Shown: piece after piece, positions 33,401-44,720 of the stretch
Position numbering within the stretch: the first letter of the stretch is position 1
Layout: each line of letters begins with the position of its first letter
Assembly: GCF_963259705.1 (NCBI RefSeq)
Contig: NC_081848.1
Span: 56,726,895 to 56,790,894 of the forward strand
Length of the DNA: 64,000 nt
Direction: 5' to 3'
Origin: Myotis daubentonii
Taxonomy: Eukaryota; Chordata; Mammalia; Chiroptera; Vespertilionidae
Translations under genes and position numbers: made by a program
Notes under the pieces: model-generated
Seen by the model: the letters and a program-made list of their open reading frames with translations, nothing else
What the model was told of the DNA's origin: nothing
Databases searched by the model: none

Positions 33401-34299
33401 AGCATCTTTATTGTTGAAAGTCCTTAAAGGCAAAACCTACAGCCTGCACTGCACTCATGTGACCACGGTGCCTAGCACAGAGGTAGGCATGTGGAAGGAG
33501 CTCAGATATTTGCTGGATTTTTGCCCAGGGACCACTGTGGTGAGTCAAAGTTCCTGAGACCACTTAATATACTACGTGCTTGTGTTCTGCTGTTAGACAA
33601 AACCAAACAACTCCCAAATCAAAAAGCTGCGAGCTTTTGTCTGGGTAGAAATAGCCATGACATGTTTATTTCCATGGTTTAGAATATCACCAGTGGAAAT
33701 CTACGGTGGAAAATCAAATACAATACTTTCATCACATGATTCGTTGTGCTTACGTTTGGATATGCCACTGGCTTGGGAGCCAGGCAGCTGAACCCTGCTC
33801 CGTGAGGAGTCTGCTGTAGTGTGGTTTGCACAGAAGGCAGGGAAGGATTCAGACATTTAGTGAGCATCTACTTCAGCAGTGTTAGATTTTCAGAAATTTT
33901 GTAGGTGAGTTATTAAACACAACCATCATAAAAACTTAAATGATATAGACTCACAAATAAATTATATTAAAGCATAGATAATAAATACTCAATTATATCC
34001 ACATTAGGTATAAATACTGAACTAATTATTTTACTACTATCTGTACCTTTCAGGTTACTTCCATTTATTGTATCTGCTGGTGAAAATACTATATAGTGGT
34101 GTGTTGTTTCCCATCTCTTCCCCTCTGTGTTCAATGATGTCACATTGGTAGCTTGGAATTGACCATGGTAGGAGTATTTATGCTACAGCTATTGGCAAGC
34201 ACTTCAAATCAGGGCTTTTCATTCCCAGAGAGTTGATTGTTAAGCATTTACCAGCACATCACTGATACTGCATACCAGGCATGACAATTGAATGTTTTT
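33401..34299. other. Unique sequence, no gene seen
   Basis: No gene or clear repeat in this AT-rich interval. Confidence 0.45.
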
Positions 34300-34875
34300 G
34301 GTTAAGAAAAGCAGAGGCTCATTCAGGTTAGTTCAACTAAAATAAGAGTTTATTCTAAGGGTATTTATTGAAAGAAAAGGGAGATAGAACATAATGGAGA
34401 TCCAAGAACATGGAGATCTGAGGCCCTACTCCAGGGCTTAAGGAGCTGGGCACTGGAGGGTGGTTTTGGATCCAAGGTCACTCCAGTGACCTCAGAACAT
34501 GGCCTTGGACTCTATGCTCTGATTCACTGCTACTTTCATGGTACCTGCTTCTTTAGTTTCTGGCCTCAGCTGGTTTTCTCCCCCTCTTCCCTGGATTGTC
34601 TCTCTGTTATGGCTTTTGCTTTCGTAATTTTTCATAGCTTTGGCTTGTATTGATTAATCATAGCCATTTCAGCTTTTCATTGTTTGCTCCTGTTTGAAGA
34701 CTATTGTTTTATTTGTTTTGCTTCTTTAATTTCTGAGAGAGGGAACTAATTGGTCCAGCTCACTTTTTTTTTAAGGTAGTATCCATTGGTAGCTGGCCTA
34801 TCGTTTACCTGGCTTCGGGCCAAATGCTCGTGTCTGGAAACTATTGGCCAGGAAGAAAGATGGGATCACATGGCA
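34300..34875. repeat. Unclassified, possibly an old LTR
   Basis: 'aaaataagagtttattctaagg' (34,340-34,361) near the left edge and a low-complexity T-rich right half resemble an antisense LTR or LINE end, but I cannot name a family. Confidence 0.25.
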
Positions 34876-35362
34876 CAAACTTTGACCCAGTACATCAGGG
34901 ACATAAAGATGAATTAGTTAAAGTGAAGTGAGGCAGACAGAGAAAGACAAATACTGCATGGTATCACTTCCATGTGGAATTGAAAAAAAGTAAAAAGTCA
35001 AACTTCTAGAAACAGAGACTAGAACAGTAGTTGCCTGGGACTTGGGGACGGGGAAATACAGGAATATTGGTAAAAGGACATAAACTTTCAGTTATAAGAT
35101 GAGTAAGTCTGAGGAGCTAATATAAAACATGCTATAGTTGATAACACTGTATTATTGTAACATTGAAATTTGCTAAGAGTAGAACTTAAATGTTTTTACC
35201 AAAGGGGAAAAAAGATGAACATGTGAAGTGATGGATGTGTTAATTAGCTAGCTGATGGGAATCCCTTCACAATGTATAAGTCTACTAAATCACCATGATG
35301 TGCACTTTAAATATCTCACAATTTTGTATGTCATTTATACCTCAATAAAGCTGAGAAAAAGG
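34876..35362 (+). repeat. L1M 3' end, sense
   Basis: 'tgcatggtatcacttcc', 'tagaacagtagttgcctggg', 'ttgataacactgtattattg', 'ttaattagctagctgatggg', 'caccatgatgtgcac', ending 'atacctcaataaagctgag' with AATAAA. Confidence 0.8.
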
Positions 35363-35409
35363 TGAATTAGCTACTAACAGAATGACTAAAACCAAAAAGA
35401 CTGACAATT

Positions 35410-35850
35410 TGGTGAGGATACGTCTTAGATAATAGCATCTGAGATTTAAAGTCTCAGAACCCCAGCATTGGAAAGGATCACAGAGGCTACTAGCCCAGCG
35501 GTTCTCAACCTGTGGGTCGCGACCCCTTTGACGGTCGAACTACCCTTTCACAGGGGTCGCCTAAGACCATCCTGCATATAAGATATTTACATTACAATTC
35601 ATAACAGTAGCAACATTACAGTTATGAAGTAGCAACAAAAATAATTTTATGGTTGGGTCATAACATGAGGAACTGTATTTAAAGGGCCAGAAGGTTGAGA
35701 ACCACTGTACTAGCCTTAATCCCCACCGTAATATGCAATTGTTATCCAATGCCATCTTGAACTCTTGCAGCTGCGGGGAACCCCACCTCCCAGGCCAGCT
35801 CATTCTGCCCCCAGATAGCGCTGATTGCTAGATTTCCTCCCCGTGCAGAG
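35410..35850. repeat. Old LINE tail (CR1/L3-like) split by SPIN
   Basis: Left half 'ttggaaaggatcacagagg' and right half 'tcttgcagctgcggggaacc', 'cacctcccaggccagc' read as one ancient repeat around the SPIN-like insertion. Family assignment tentative. Confidence 0.35.
35496..35707 (+). mobile_element. SPIN-like non-autonomous hAT (212 bp)
   Basis: Ends CAGCGGTTCTCAACC and GGTTGAGAACCACTG, flanked by perfect 8-bp duplications TACTAGCC (35,488-35,495 and 35,708-35,715). The interior 'gggtcgcgacccctttgac', 'ggggtcgcctaagaccatc' and 'cagttatgaagtagcaac' mirrors the copy at 25.4 kb. The 80-codon minus-strand frame is not a gene. Confidence 0.85.
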
Positions 35851-35924
35851 CGGCACCTGTCTCCAGTGAGAAACTCCATGGGGTACAGTTGGAACTGTGA
35901 AGCACAATATTAACACATCAGGTT

Positions 35925-36130
35925 AATTTCATGCTCTACTTGTCTTGGGTTGATATTAGAGAAAATTAAATTTTGTGCTAATCAGCCTCAGCATTCAGCA
36001 TGCACGATGCAAATTTGTGATTTCTGGCAAGGGTGGTTAAATCATAGTTATGCTATCTGCGTGGTGCCTGAATAACAGGGAAATACTATTACCAACAATT
36101 AAACTCCCAATTGAGGAGCCCAGTGCAACT
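35925..36130. promoter_or_regulatory. Candidate conserved regulatory block
   Basis: Repeat-free, with clustered cores: CAGGTTAATTTCATGC, GAAAATTAAATTTTG, GTGCTAATCAGCC, GATGCAAATTTG (octamer-like ATGCAAAT) and CAACAATTAAACTCCCAATTG. Inference from motif density. Confidence 0.35.
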
Positions 36131-36270
36131 GGAGATTCTTTTTAGCAAGTTGCAGGGGAAATGGACACAAACCAGGGAGCCAAAGTTAATTTTAATTTCT
36201 TCCTTTCCTTTGTGTGGCTATTTTTGAAGGTTTGACCAATGCAAATGTGTTTACTCTTTGCCCTGCTTTC

Positions 36271-36402
36271 TCTTTCCTTCGTTTTCTTTCTTTCTTTCTT
36301 CCTTCCTTCCTTCCTTCCTTCCTTCCTTCCTTCCTTCCTTCCTTCCTTCCTTTCTTTCTTTCTTTCTTTCTTTCTTTTTTTCTTTCTTTCTTTTTTTTTT
36401 CT
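36271..36402 (+). repeat. (TTTC)n(TTCC)n(TTTC)n tract
   Basis: Pure pyrimidine for about 130 bases; the (CCTT)n core covers 36,300-36,352. The Lys/Glu/Arg-rich minus-strand frame (149 codons) is this repeat plus flank. Confidence 0.97.
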
Positions 36403-38439
36403 TTTGAGACAAGCAAGAAGGAATGTTTTCTTTCCTGGTTGCCACAGAAAGGGGTCCTTTGAGCACCTGAAGAGGATTCTTGTTAATTGCCACTGGCCTA
36501 TTGGGCGAGAGCACTTGAGGATCTATAGGGGTGGGAGGTCTCATACTGATCTGCAGCTGGAGAAAGAAGGAGGGGATGAGGGACACTAGTCTGACTCCAA
36601 GGATGTCTTCCCCTGTAGGGGAGAGATGCTTGCTCAAACCCACCGCCGGCGTGTCTGGTGTTTCATCTGTGCTTTCTCGCAACGAGTCAGTCACCAGCAC
36701 ATGCGCTGACTGGACGCCATCTCACAGGTCTTGTTTCCTGGAGAAGGTAAGGGCAGCTGGACACACTGGCTCCAGGAGGCTCTCCCTGCACAGCTCCCCC
36801 AACTCCCCTCCCCGGCCTTCATCTTCACTCACAAAGAAGTAGAGCTACAAAACCCCCAGACCGAATAAGTTTCATGTATTGACTAGGATTAGATTTCTGC
36901 CACTCTGGTAAAAAAAAAAAAAACAGACAGAGAAGGTTATATTTCTTGCCACCATTTCATCAACCTTCCCTTCTCGGCTGGGTTCTGGGAGGGGAAAACT
37001 CAGACAGACTTGTTACCTGCCCAGGATTCACCCAGAAGTGAGCCCCAGGATCTCTGCTCAGGTGCCTACCTATCCTACCCTGAGGCCTGGCCACCTTCCT
37101 CCCCCCATCTGAGCTTTCTCTTTTCCCTCTCCCTCCTCCTCTTACAACAGTATGTAGAAATATTTAACCTGGGGAGCGGTCAGGAGTGGCTCAGACTGGT
37201 CACATTTTCTTTCAGATCCGTCGTTTACAGCATAAGCTTTCCACCCTGATTCTTGTAGGACTCCGGCATCTGACACTCAAAAACCCAGGTCTTGTAACTC
37301 AAGAGCTCTGAGGCTCTTGAAACATTGTATGCCAAGGGTCTGGCTACGGTTCTTCTATGCTCTGCTGCCACCACCCCACCAGGAGGCAGCAGGCGCCCTT
37401 CGACCCATTTTAGCTGCTCCACAGGAGTAACCAGAAATACTAGGGAAAATACATCAGGGGTTAGTAGCCATAGGCTCACTTATTTGCCGTTTCCACGCTC
37501 AGTAATGCTTTTAAGTCTCAACTTAACAGTATCTTTAGTAAATTTCCTAAATAAAATAGCTATTTTATTTATTCAAGAACAGAAGCCCAGTGCTGCCCCG
37601 AGCAACTATGAAGTAGCCAGACCACCTGGAAAAGGGTGACGGAGGGACAGAGACAGAAGAGGAGGTTTTGATGCATCTTTTCCCTGGCTGCAGGGCCCAG
37701 CTCTTGAGCTCTGAACCCTCAGGAGTCAAACAAGTTCCATCTTGTGCACCAGCTCTGATCAATGACGAGGAGTGCAGCTGTGTTAAGAAGGATCCGGAGG
37801 CAGGGTCTGTGCTCAGCGGGAAAGAAATGAAGTGATTGGTTGATAATGTCTGACACAAGGGTGAGAATGGAGGAAATGGCAACATTCTTGACAGGTTCTT
37901 CCAGAACTTGTTCAAACTCATTCTCCCTGGAAAATGTAGTAAGGAACCAGGTAAAGCAAAACCTGGTTTCCCCGTTATGTCAAAGCCTCAGATCACAGGG
38001 GCATCTGAGCCGTTCGCACCTCAAAGCAGCCAAGCATGGCAGGGCAGGGCTGGCTCTGGGACATGTGTCTACAACCCCCCAGAGTTGTTTTCTATAATAT
38101 CATTTTGTTTTTTAACTACTTGGATTTGCCTTTCTATTATCATCATCTCCATAGAAAGTAACCCTGAGGACAAAGTGGGCAACTGGCTCTTCAGGCTACG
38201 AACCAACAGGGGGCAGCAGAGAGCAGAGAGGAGGCAGTGAGGCTTGCGCAGCCCCAGCCGCAGCCCCAGGAAAACTCTTCCGCTCCCTGGAAAGTGAGTC
38301 CTGTGGCCTCGCACTGGTGGACTAAGTGGTGTGGTCCAGAAGCACAGCAAGGAAGGCAGGAGGGAGCCTTTCTTGGGGTGCAGGTGGAGAAAAGCCTTCG
38401 TTGGAAATAGGAAAGAAGAGAAAGAGTAAGAACGAGTTA
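36403..38439. other. Unique sequence, no gene seen
   Basis: Two kilobases without a repeat I can name and without a supported exon. Opposed frames of about 110-125 codons at 37,565-38,443 show no domain. A CTCF-like motif lies at 38,203-38,219. Confidence 0.45.
38203..38219 (+). promoter_or_regulatory. CTCF-like motif
   Basis: 'ccaacagggggcagcag' fits the CTCF core. Visual match only. Confidence 0.4.
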
Positions 38440-38615
38440 CCATTTACCCAGACCTATAAGCTGCCAGTCTTGCGGTGAATGCTCATTTTTTCATTCTCTC
38501 AAAGACTGCTTGAGGGAGGTGAACCCCTAGTTTACAGATGAGAGAACAGGGGCTCAGAGTGGTTAAGGGACTTGCCCAAGATTATATGATAAAGAGAGGG
38601 CTAAGCTAAAATTTG
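38440..38615 (-). repeat. MIR SINE relic, antisense
   Basis: 'agtttacagatgagagaac', 'aggggctcagagtggtt', 'aagggacttgcccaag'. Confidence 0.7.
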
Positions 38616-38669
38616 GACTCGTGTCTGCTCAGGCTTCCATGTGTTGGTGCCTTTCCAAGGAGGCAGGCA

Positions 38670-38895
38670 GGGGGACGGGATCATGGCCCTTGGTGTCAGA
38701 CACACCTGGGATCAAAATCCAGTTCTTTCGCTCACTGACCAAGTGACCTTGGGTAGGAACGTCCTGTTTTCCAGTCCTAGCCTTACCTGTAAAGTGGGGT
38801 TAACAGCTCTTTCATGGGGTTGTGGAAAGAATTGAGAGTTACCAAATATACACAAAGTCCCAGGGCCATTGCCGACCCTTAGTAAATGGCTTCAG
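38670..38895 (+). repeat. MIR SINE relic, sense
   Basis: 'cttggtgtcagacacacctg', 'aagtgaccttgggtagg', 'cttacctgtaaagtggggtt', 'gacccttagtaaatgg'. Confidence 0.7.
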
Positions 38896-39274
38896 TCTTC
38901 AGCTCACTGGTACCTCTAAGTGTCTATGTGCCCAGGCCCCCATCTGTGTGCTCAGGACTCCCCAAGATACAGGTGTCCCTGGCACCCTGGCTTTCCCGAT
39001 ATCACCTCATGGAAAGCATGTGGGGACTGTGGTGCGATGCTCAGTCGGGAGGCTGCCCTCTGTGCCTCCATTTGAGGGAGGCAGGAAGGGAGGCACTGTG
39101 GGGGTAGAGGCTGGGCAGATCCAGCTTCCCGCCCTGGGCCAGTGTCTATCCTTGGTTTCCTGAAATGTTGGTTGGGTTTTGTGTGAGCCTCAGTCCCCTC
39201 CTCTCGACAGTGGGGGAGTAGTACCTATCAGGGCTGGTGTGAATGAGCCGATACTGTAGTGATCAGCAAGCAGG
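38896..39274. other. Unique sequence, no gene seen
   Basis: Two overlapping plus-strand frames (73 and 113 codons) have no family signature. Confidence 0.4.
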
Positions 39275-39555
39275 CCAGCCAGGTCCAGGACCAGACTGTC
39301 AGGCTTCAAATCCCTGCTCAGCCACTTTCTAGCCTGTGGTTTTGAACAAACTACATCACCTCTTGGTTTGAGTTACTTTAATGAAAAGTAAGGATAATAA
39401 TATCCATCTCATAATGCTGTCAAATATGTTTCATCTGTAAAATACTCAAAACATTATTTGAAAATAGGAAAACAGTCAATACTAATGTCTCTTTTGAGAT
39501 GATGAGAGCACCAGGTACAGTGCCTGGCATATATTAGGTTGCTCAAAATGAATTT
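39275..39555 (+). repeat. MIR SINE relic with internal expansion, sense
   Basis: 'gactgtcaggcttcaaatcc', 'ctgctcagccactttctagc', 'ggataataatatccatc', then 'acagtgcctggcatatatt'. Confidence 0.65.
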
Positions 39556-39719
39556 CCTTTCATTCTCCCGACTCCTAGGGGGCTGTGGTGCCTGAGATTC
39601 CACCATTAGGAATTTTTGATCACCTAGAGTCTGACAGTAATATGGAAATACCCTGATTGGGGATAATAATACCCTGTATGTTATTCAGTTCAGTTTTACA
39701 CTATTTGGTTGTTCTGTGC

Positions 39720-40015
39720 CGGGTGCCGCTCTCAACGGAGATGTGAACTTGAATGAGATGTGATCCCTGCCTTGGGATCACAGTTAGTGGGGATTCATTT
39801 ACTTGTAAACCTGTTCGCTTACACATCAGTTTAGAGCCTGAGATGATTAAGCTATGGAGGCACAAAGGAAGGGGTGGAGAAGTTTTCCTTTGAGGTGATA
39901 TTTGAGCTGAGCCTTGAAGTCTGAACCAAAGATGGTCAAGCCTGGACATGGGAGTGACTGACAGTGGGGGTGGAAAGGACATGCCAAACAGCTCCAGAAT
40001 CAGAACGTATGCTAC
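39720..40015 (-). repeat. L2 fragment, antisense
   Basis: 'gaggtgatatttgagctgag', 'ccttgaagtctgaacc', 'ggaaaggacatgccaaac'; reversed L2 3' region. Confidence 0.55.
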
Positions 40016-40380
40016 CTGCATAAGCTTTTTTTTTTTTTTTAAAGACCTCCTTAAGGAAGCTCTTCACCAACTAAAAAAGAATTAGCACAAGACATTCAAC
40101 AACAAGGAGGACAGATGTACATGAAAGAGGGTGAGCGACGGAGCCCACAAAGTGTGGCTGTGGTCTAATGCAGCGACTGAGAGAGCAGCTCAGGTGGGGA
40201 CGGGCCTGGGTTCAAGTCCTGGTTCTTGTCCTGTGTGTTGGAGGTTTGGTCCTTGTGATGGACACTCACACAGTGGCTGGCCCCTGCTCTCTTCTTTTGC
40301 AGCTGAGGACACATGCACTAACCAGAAACAGGAATGGGAAGCAAAGCATAACCTTACTGATATTGGTGCGAATGCTTGGC
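40016..40380. other. Unique sequence, no gene seen
   Basis: A MIR-head-like 'cctgggttcaagtcctgg' occurs near 40,206; nothing else recognised. Confidence 0.4.
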
Positions 40381-40402
40381 GCGCGCACACACACACACAC
40401 AG

Positions 40403-40450
<48 letters not shown>
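40381..40450 (+). repeat. (CA)n microsatellite
   Basis: CA run with GCGCGC start and single AG/CG interruptions. Thr/His frames on plus and Cys/Val frames on minus are artefacts. Confidence 0.98.
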
Positions 40451-40452
<2 letters not shown>

Positions 40453-41759
40453 AATTATAGTCTAGCTTAGATTTATAAGGGGTTTTCCCACTTTCCTCTC
40501 CAGTTTAGATGTAAATCTTGAGAATAGCAAACTTTCAAGCTCAGTTGTGCTGGAGTGTGGAGCTCTGTCTGTGTGTCTTTCTGTCTGTCTGTTCATCCAT
40601 CCTTTGGGATAACTGTAGAATGGACTATATTGTGATTGCTTTTCAAGTCAGGGAAGATAGAGAAAAAGGAAGCTATGTTCAGATTTTCCTGAGGACAGGA
40701 AGACCCAGTTGGAGGCGAGAACCAGGAGAGAGCACTCTGTAAATAGCTATTAACCTTTAAAGAAAAGTACCTTTATCAAGAAATTTCCCATGGAATTTTT
40801 GGTCTCCGCCCCATCAAGTCACCAATTCACAGTCCCTTCAGCAGTGGTGGGGCTGATGTGGGAGTGGGCAGAGCTTGGGTTCCTGGGCACAGAGGGCCAA
40901 GAGTCCCCCTGTTGTGTTCCCTTCCTTTCATTCTGTCTAACCCACTGGCCTGAGTAGCCAGGTGCAGCGGCAGCCAAGGCTGTCCCCGTCAGGAGGGCCC
41001 ATCCCACCTTTGTGAGGCGGCTCACCTGAGATCTCCTGCTCCTTTCTGATCTCCAGGGACCAGGTGGGCAGTGTGGTTATGCTTTGAGCATTTCTTAACT
41101 CTAGGCCACTCTTTCTTAGGGAAACTTCAGGTACATTATCCAAAATTTTCCATTTTTATTTCAAATCATGCCCAGTGAGATTGCTCTAGTGCAAAAAATA
41201 TACAAATTAATTTAATATGAACATTCTAAACTTGAACATGAACTGTCTCCCATTAAGATCCCAGTGAGGAGTTAAATTTCAAGATGAAGTTCCCTTTGCA
41301 TGTAAAATCCCAAAGGAAAACATGTCCACAATTTCCTCACCTGAGATTTCTCTTCCTGCCCATCCTCAGGTACTTGGATACCATCTGTTTCTTCTGCTGT
41401 CACTTTAGCCTCTATTATCTTTTACTGAAATGATTGAATGCCGCTTCAGCACCTCCAAAGTGAAATTCACCAAACTTTAACCTCTTCCATGTCCCAGGTT
41501 TCCTTTCCAATCCCAGAGGTTCACCAGGATGGGGTAACTCCTCTAAAGTGGGGGGTAGAGAGCTTAACTACCAGTCTCAGATATGCCTACTAATTCTGTT
41601 GCCTTCTGCCATGTATCCTTTTAATAAACCACCGAATTCACAAGGATGCACAATTTTCCATATCATGTTTTTCTAATATTCCAGAGAACTGGCCCCAAAT
41701 GGCTACATATAATTAAGAATGTAGATGCAAATAATTCTATGTAAAATGTTAGCACATTA
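40451..41759. other. Unique sequence, no gene seen
   Basis: No repeat or exon recognised across 1.3 kb. Confidence 0.45.
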
Positions 41760-42572
41760 AATCCAGAAAGTAGTAAAAGTGCAACATACTATGACAGAGG
41801 AAAGGCAATATGGCTCAACAATAGGGAATCTGTTCATGAATTTATTTCACTAATAGATTAAAGGAGAAAAACCATCTGATTTTTTTTCCTGAGGACTGAA
41901 ATACATTTCGGAAAATGCAGCATCTGTTCCTCATTGAAACCTTTGGTAGGTTCTGAAGCGGAGGAAGGTTTTTAAAGCAGAAAGCGGATGAGAAGTGAGC
42001 AGCAAACATCACGATTAATGCTACAATAATAGAGGCCTCTCTGGTAAGACAAAGGCAATACAGAGATCCAACTGTCCTTGGGGTCAGTTAAGATGGTACC
42101 GAAGTCCTAGCTGAACCAATGGAATAAAAGAAAGAAATGAGAGGTGCAAATATTGGAGGAAAAGAGACATACTTATTTGAAGTTGACAAGATTTTGTGGC
42201 TGAACTATCTAAGAAGATTAACTATTGAGAATTTTTAGTTGAGATACTGGATGCAAGAGATATATACAAAATTATAGTAGCCTTTGTATATATTGGTAAT
42301 ATCTAATTGGGCAACACAATGGGAAAGGTCCTCATTTATAACAATATCTATAAAATACATAAGAAGAATTATATAAGAAAATCATGAACCTTATATATGC
42401 CAGAGAAAAACTGAATAAATGGCAAAAACACACACTATTTCTGCATGGGGAGGCTCAACAAAGATAACAGTTTTTCGTTAAATGAGTGCATATGTTTAAT
42501 GTAGTATAAAAAAACCCGAAGGGATCTTTTTGGTGAAATCAGATCATTTTATTCTGCAATTAATCTGGAGCA
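41760..42572 (+). repeat. Decayed L1M ORF2, sense, left half
   Basis: Old ORF2-like text: 'tttataacaatatctataaa', 'gagaaaaactgaataaatgg', 'ctgcatggggaggctcaac'. It is interrupted at 42,573 by a Helitron and resumes at 43,642. Confidence 0.55.
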
Positions 42573-43164
42573 TCCTATCTAATAAAAGACAAAAAGGTAA
42601 TTAACTGTACCTCTGCTATAATTCCCATTGGCTAATCAGCGAGATATGCAAATTAACTGCCAACAAAGATGGTGGCCGGCAGCCACGCAGCTGAAGCGAG
42701 CAGGAGGTTTGCTAGCTCCAGTGATGGAGGAAGCCAAGGTTCCCCGCCTGCCGCGGCCCGGCTATGAGCTCTGGAAGCAACAGCTCCAAAAGCAACAAAG
42801 TTTCAATTATAGAAGCCAAACAAACCCCGGATACCTGCTTTCAGCCAGCTGTGGCCTCAGAGCTGGGAGTGCCAGTGACGGTAGCAAAGTTTCAATTATA
42901 GAAGGTAAATAAATCCCAGAATAAAAAAAAAAGGAGAGGCTGGGAGCTTCAGTTGCCGTCAAGCCTGAAAATGGCCCTCAGCCCCTCATCCAGGCTGGCC
43001 AGGCACCCCAGTGGGGACCCCAACACTGAAGGGGGTGTGGCCAGCTGCAAACAGCCATCAGCCCCTCACCCAGGCTGGCCAGGCACCCAAGCGGGACCCC
43101 CACCCTGATCTGGGACACCCTTCAGGGCAAACCAGCTGGCCCCCACCCGTGCACCAGGCCTCTA
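42573..43164 (+). mobile_element. HeliBat-type Helitron, upstream of a pair
   Basis: Starts TCCTATCTAATAAAAGAC directly after an A, with the family 5' region 'ccattggctaatcagcg' and 'atgcaaattaactgcc'. Ends GTGCACCAGGCCTCTA at 43,164 but lacks the usual 3' hairpin. An imperfect repeat with about 89-bp spacing ('aaagtttcaattatagaag' at 42,797 and 42,886) lies inside. No Rep/helicase. The 94-codon frame at 42,628-42,912 has no known domain. Confidence 0.8.
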
Positions 43165-43641
43165 TCCTATATAGTAAAAGGGTAATATGGAAACTGACCC
43201 TAACAGCAGAAAGACTGGGAATGACTGGTCACTATGACACACACTGACCACCAGGGGGCAGACGCTCAATGCAGGAGCTGCCCTCTGGTGGTCAGTGCAC
43301 GCCCACATGGGGGAGCTCTGCTCAGCCACAAGCCAGGCTGATGACTGCCAGTACAGTGGTGGCGGTGGGAGCCTCTCCTGCCTCCTCAGCAGCGCTAAGG
43401 ATGTCCGACTGCAGCTTAGGTCTGCTCCCCGCTGGCAAGTGGACATCCCCCGAGGGCTGCCGGGTTGCCAGAGGGATGTCTGATTGCCAGCTTAGGCCCA
43501 ATCCCCCGGGGAGCAGGCCTAAGCCAGCAGGTGGTCAACCCCCGAGGGGTCCCAGACTGTGAGAGGGCACAGGCCGGTCTGAGGGAACCACCCCTCCCCC
43601 CCCCCCACGAGTGCACAAATTTTTGTGCACCGGGCCTCTAA
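43165..43641 (+). mobile_element. HeliBat-type Helitron, downstream of a pair
   Basis: Starts TCCTATATAGTAAAAGGG immediately after the previous Helitron's CTCTA. Ends with the perfect hairpin GTGCACAAATTTTTGTGCAC, then CGGGCCTCTAA and a host T. Length 477 bp. Its 3' half is homologous to the Helitron at 27.7 kb ('agactgtgagagggcaca'). It carries the CTCF-like palindrome at 43,243-43,296. Confidence 0.85.
43243..43296. promoter_or_regulatory. Inverted pair of CTCF-like motifs in a Helitron
   Basis: Arms ACTGACCACCAGGGGGCA (43,243-43,260) and TGCCCTCTGGTGGTCAGT (43,279-43,296) are inverted repeats of 18 nt with one mismatch and an 18-nt spacer. Each arm contains the CTCF core CCACCAGRGGGCA, so the two sites point in opposite directions. 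Confidence 0.5.
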
Positions 43642-44160
43642 TTAAATATAAAAGAACAGCTGATAAATGCTGAGGGGAAAACACCCACTGTGGAGACACA
43701 TATTACCAAATACTAACACAAACTGAAGCTCTGGGGCAGGTGGAGCTGTATCAGTGGAACAGAATGGAAAATACAAGGGATTTGACAAATAGTAAAAGTA
43801 TCATTTTAAATCCTTGATGGCAACAATAGTTAATCTAGATATAATGTGACAATGAACTACTCACTTAAAGAACATAAAAAAGAACCAAAAGGAAATATTG
43901 GAGAGTGTCTTTTTTATATATAATTTTGGCATATAAGAAACTTTTTCTAGCAAATAATGAAGTCTCTAGTATGATAAAAAAGACAGAGATTTGACTAGAT
44001 AAAAATTTTGAATGTCTGTACAACAAAAGATGCCATAAACAAAAGTCAAAGGTGAGTGGCAGACCACGAGAAAAATATTCACAACTTGCATAACAGAGGG
44101 AGAGGATTTCTATCCGGGATATAAAAGATTTCAACCAATCAATGAGAACAGTGTTAACGA
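43642..44160 (+). repeat. Decayed L1M ORF2, sense, right half
   Basis: Continuation of the L1 at 41.8-42.6 kb: 'acaacaaaagatgccataaac', 'aaaaatattcacaacttgc', 'tatccgggatataaaag', 'caaccaatcaatgagaac'. These match the ORF2 C-terminal region in order. Confidence 0.65.
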
Positions 44161-44339
44161 CATGATAGAAAATGTCCTCCCTGTATTGGATTAGTTAATG
44201 AAGTGCTTGCTGATCTAATAGGAAAATCCCCAAATTGCATGTGAAATTCCACATGATTATTCATGATTATCTGGCAGCTCTCCTCCCAGCAGTGATTCAG
44301 GGACCCAGAAAGTTTTATACAAAACTTCCAAGGTCATTG

Positions 44340-44720
44340 TGCTCCACTGGTGATAAGACACGGTCCTTGCTCTAAATGGTGCCTTTATTTTGTAGGGGGA
44401 GATAGACTAAAGTAAAAACAAGTAAATAAATTTTTAAAAAGCAGGATGATTTTAAAGAATGGTAAGTGTTAAAGGTAGGGAACCTTAAGGTGCTCAGTGA
44501 AGGCCTCTGAGAGGAGGTGGCATTGAGGTGTGACATCAGTGAAGACCACGTGACAACCTGAGAGTAGAGCATTTCAGGCAGAGGAACAGCAAGAGAAAGG
44601 CTCTGCGGGTGTTTTGGAGAAGTGAGCGAGGAGGAAGTAGTAGTATCTCAGATGAGCGGTGTCCAAGTGATGCAGGGTAGGGCCATACAGAGTTTAACTT
44701 TTAACTTGTGCACGATGAGA
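44340..44720 (-). repeat. L2 3' end, antisense
   Basis: 'gaaggcctctgagaggagg', 'tggcattgaggtgtgac', 'agagcatttcaggcagagg', 'aacagcaagagaaaggc': the reversed L2 3' region. Confidence 0.7.

Noticed and set aside
36251..36700. 149-codon Lys/Glu-rich frame
   Set aside because: About a third of it is the translated TTCC/TTTC repeat.
42628..42912. Captured NUBPL-type exon in the Helitron
   Set aside because: Bat Helitrons are known to carry such captures, but I could not recognise that gene's sequence here.
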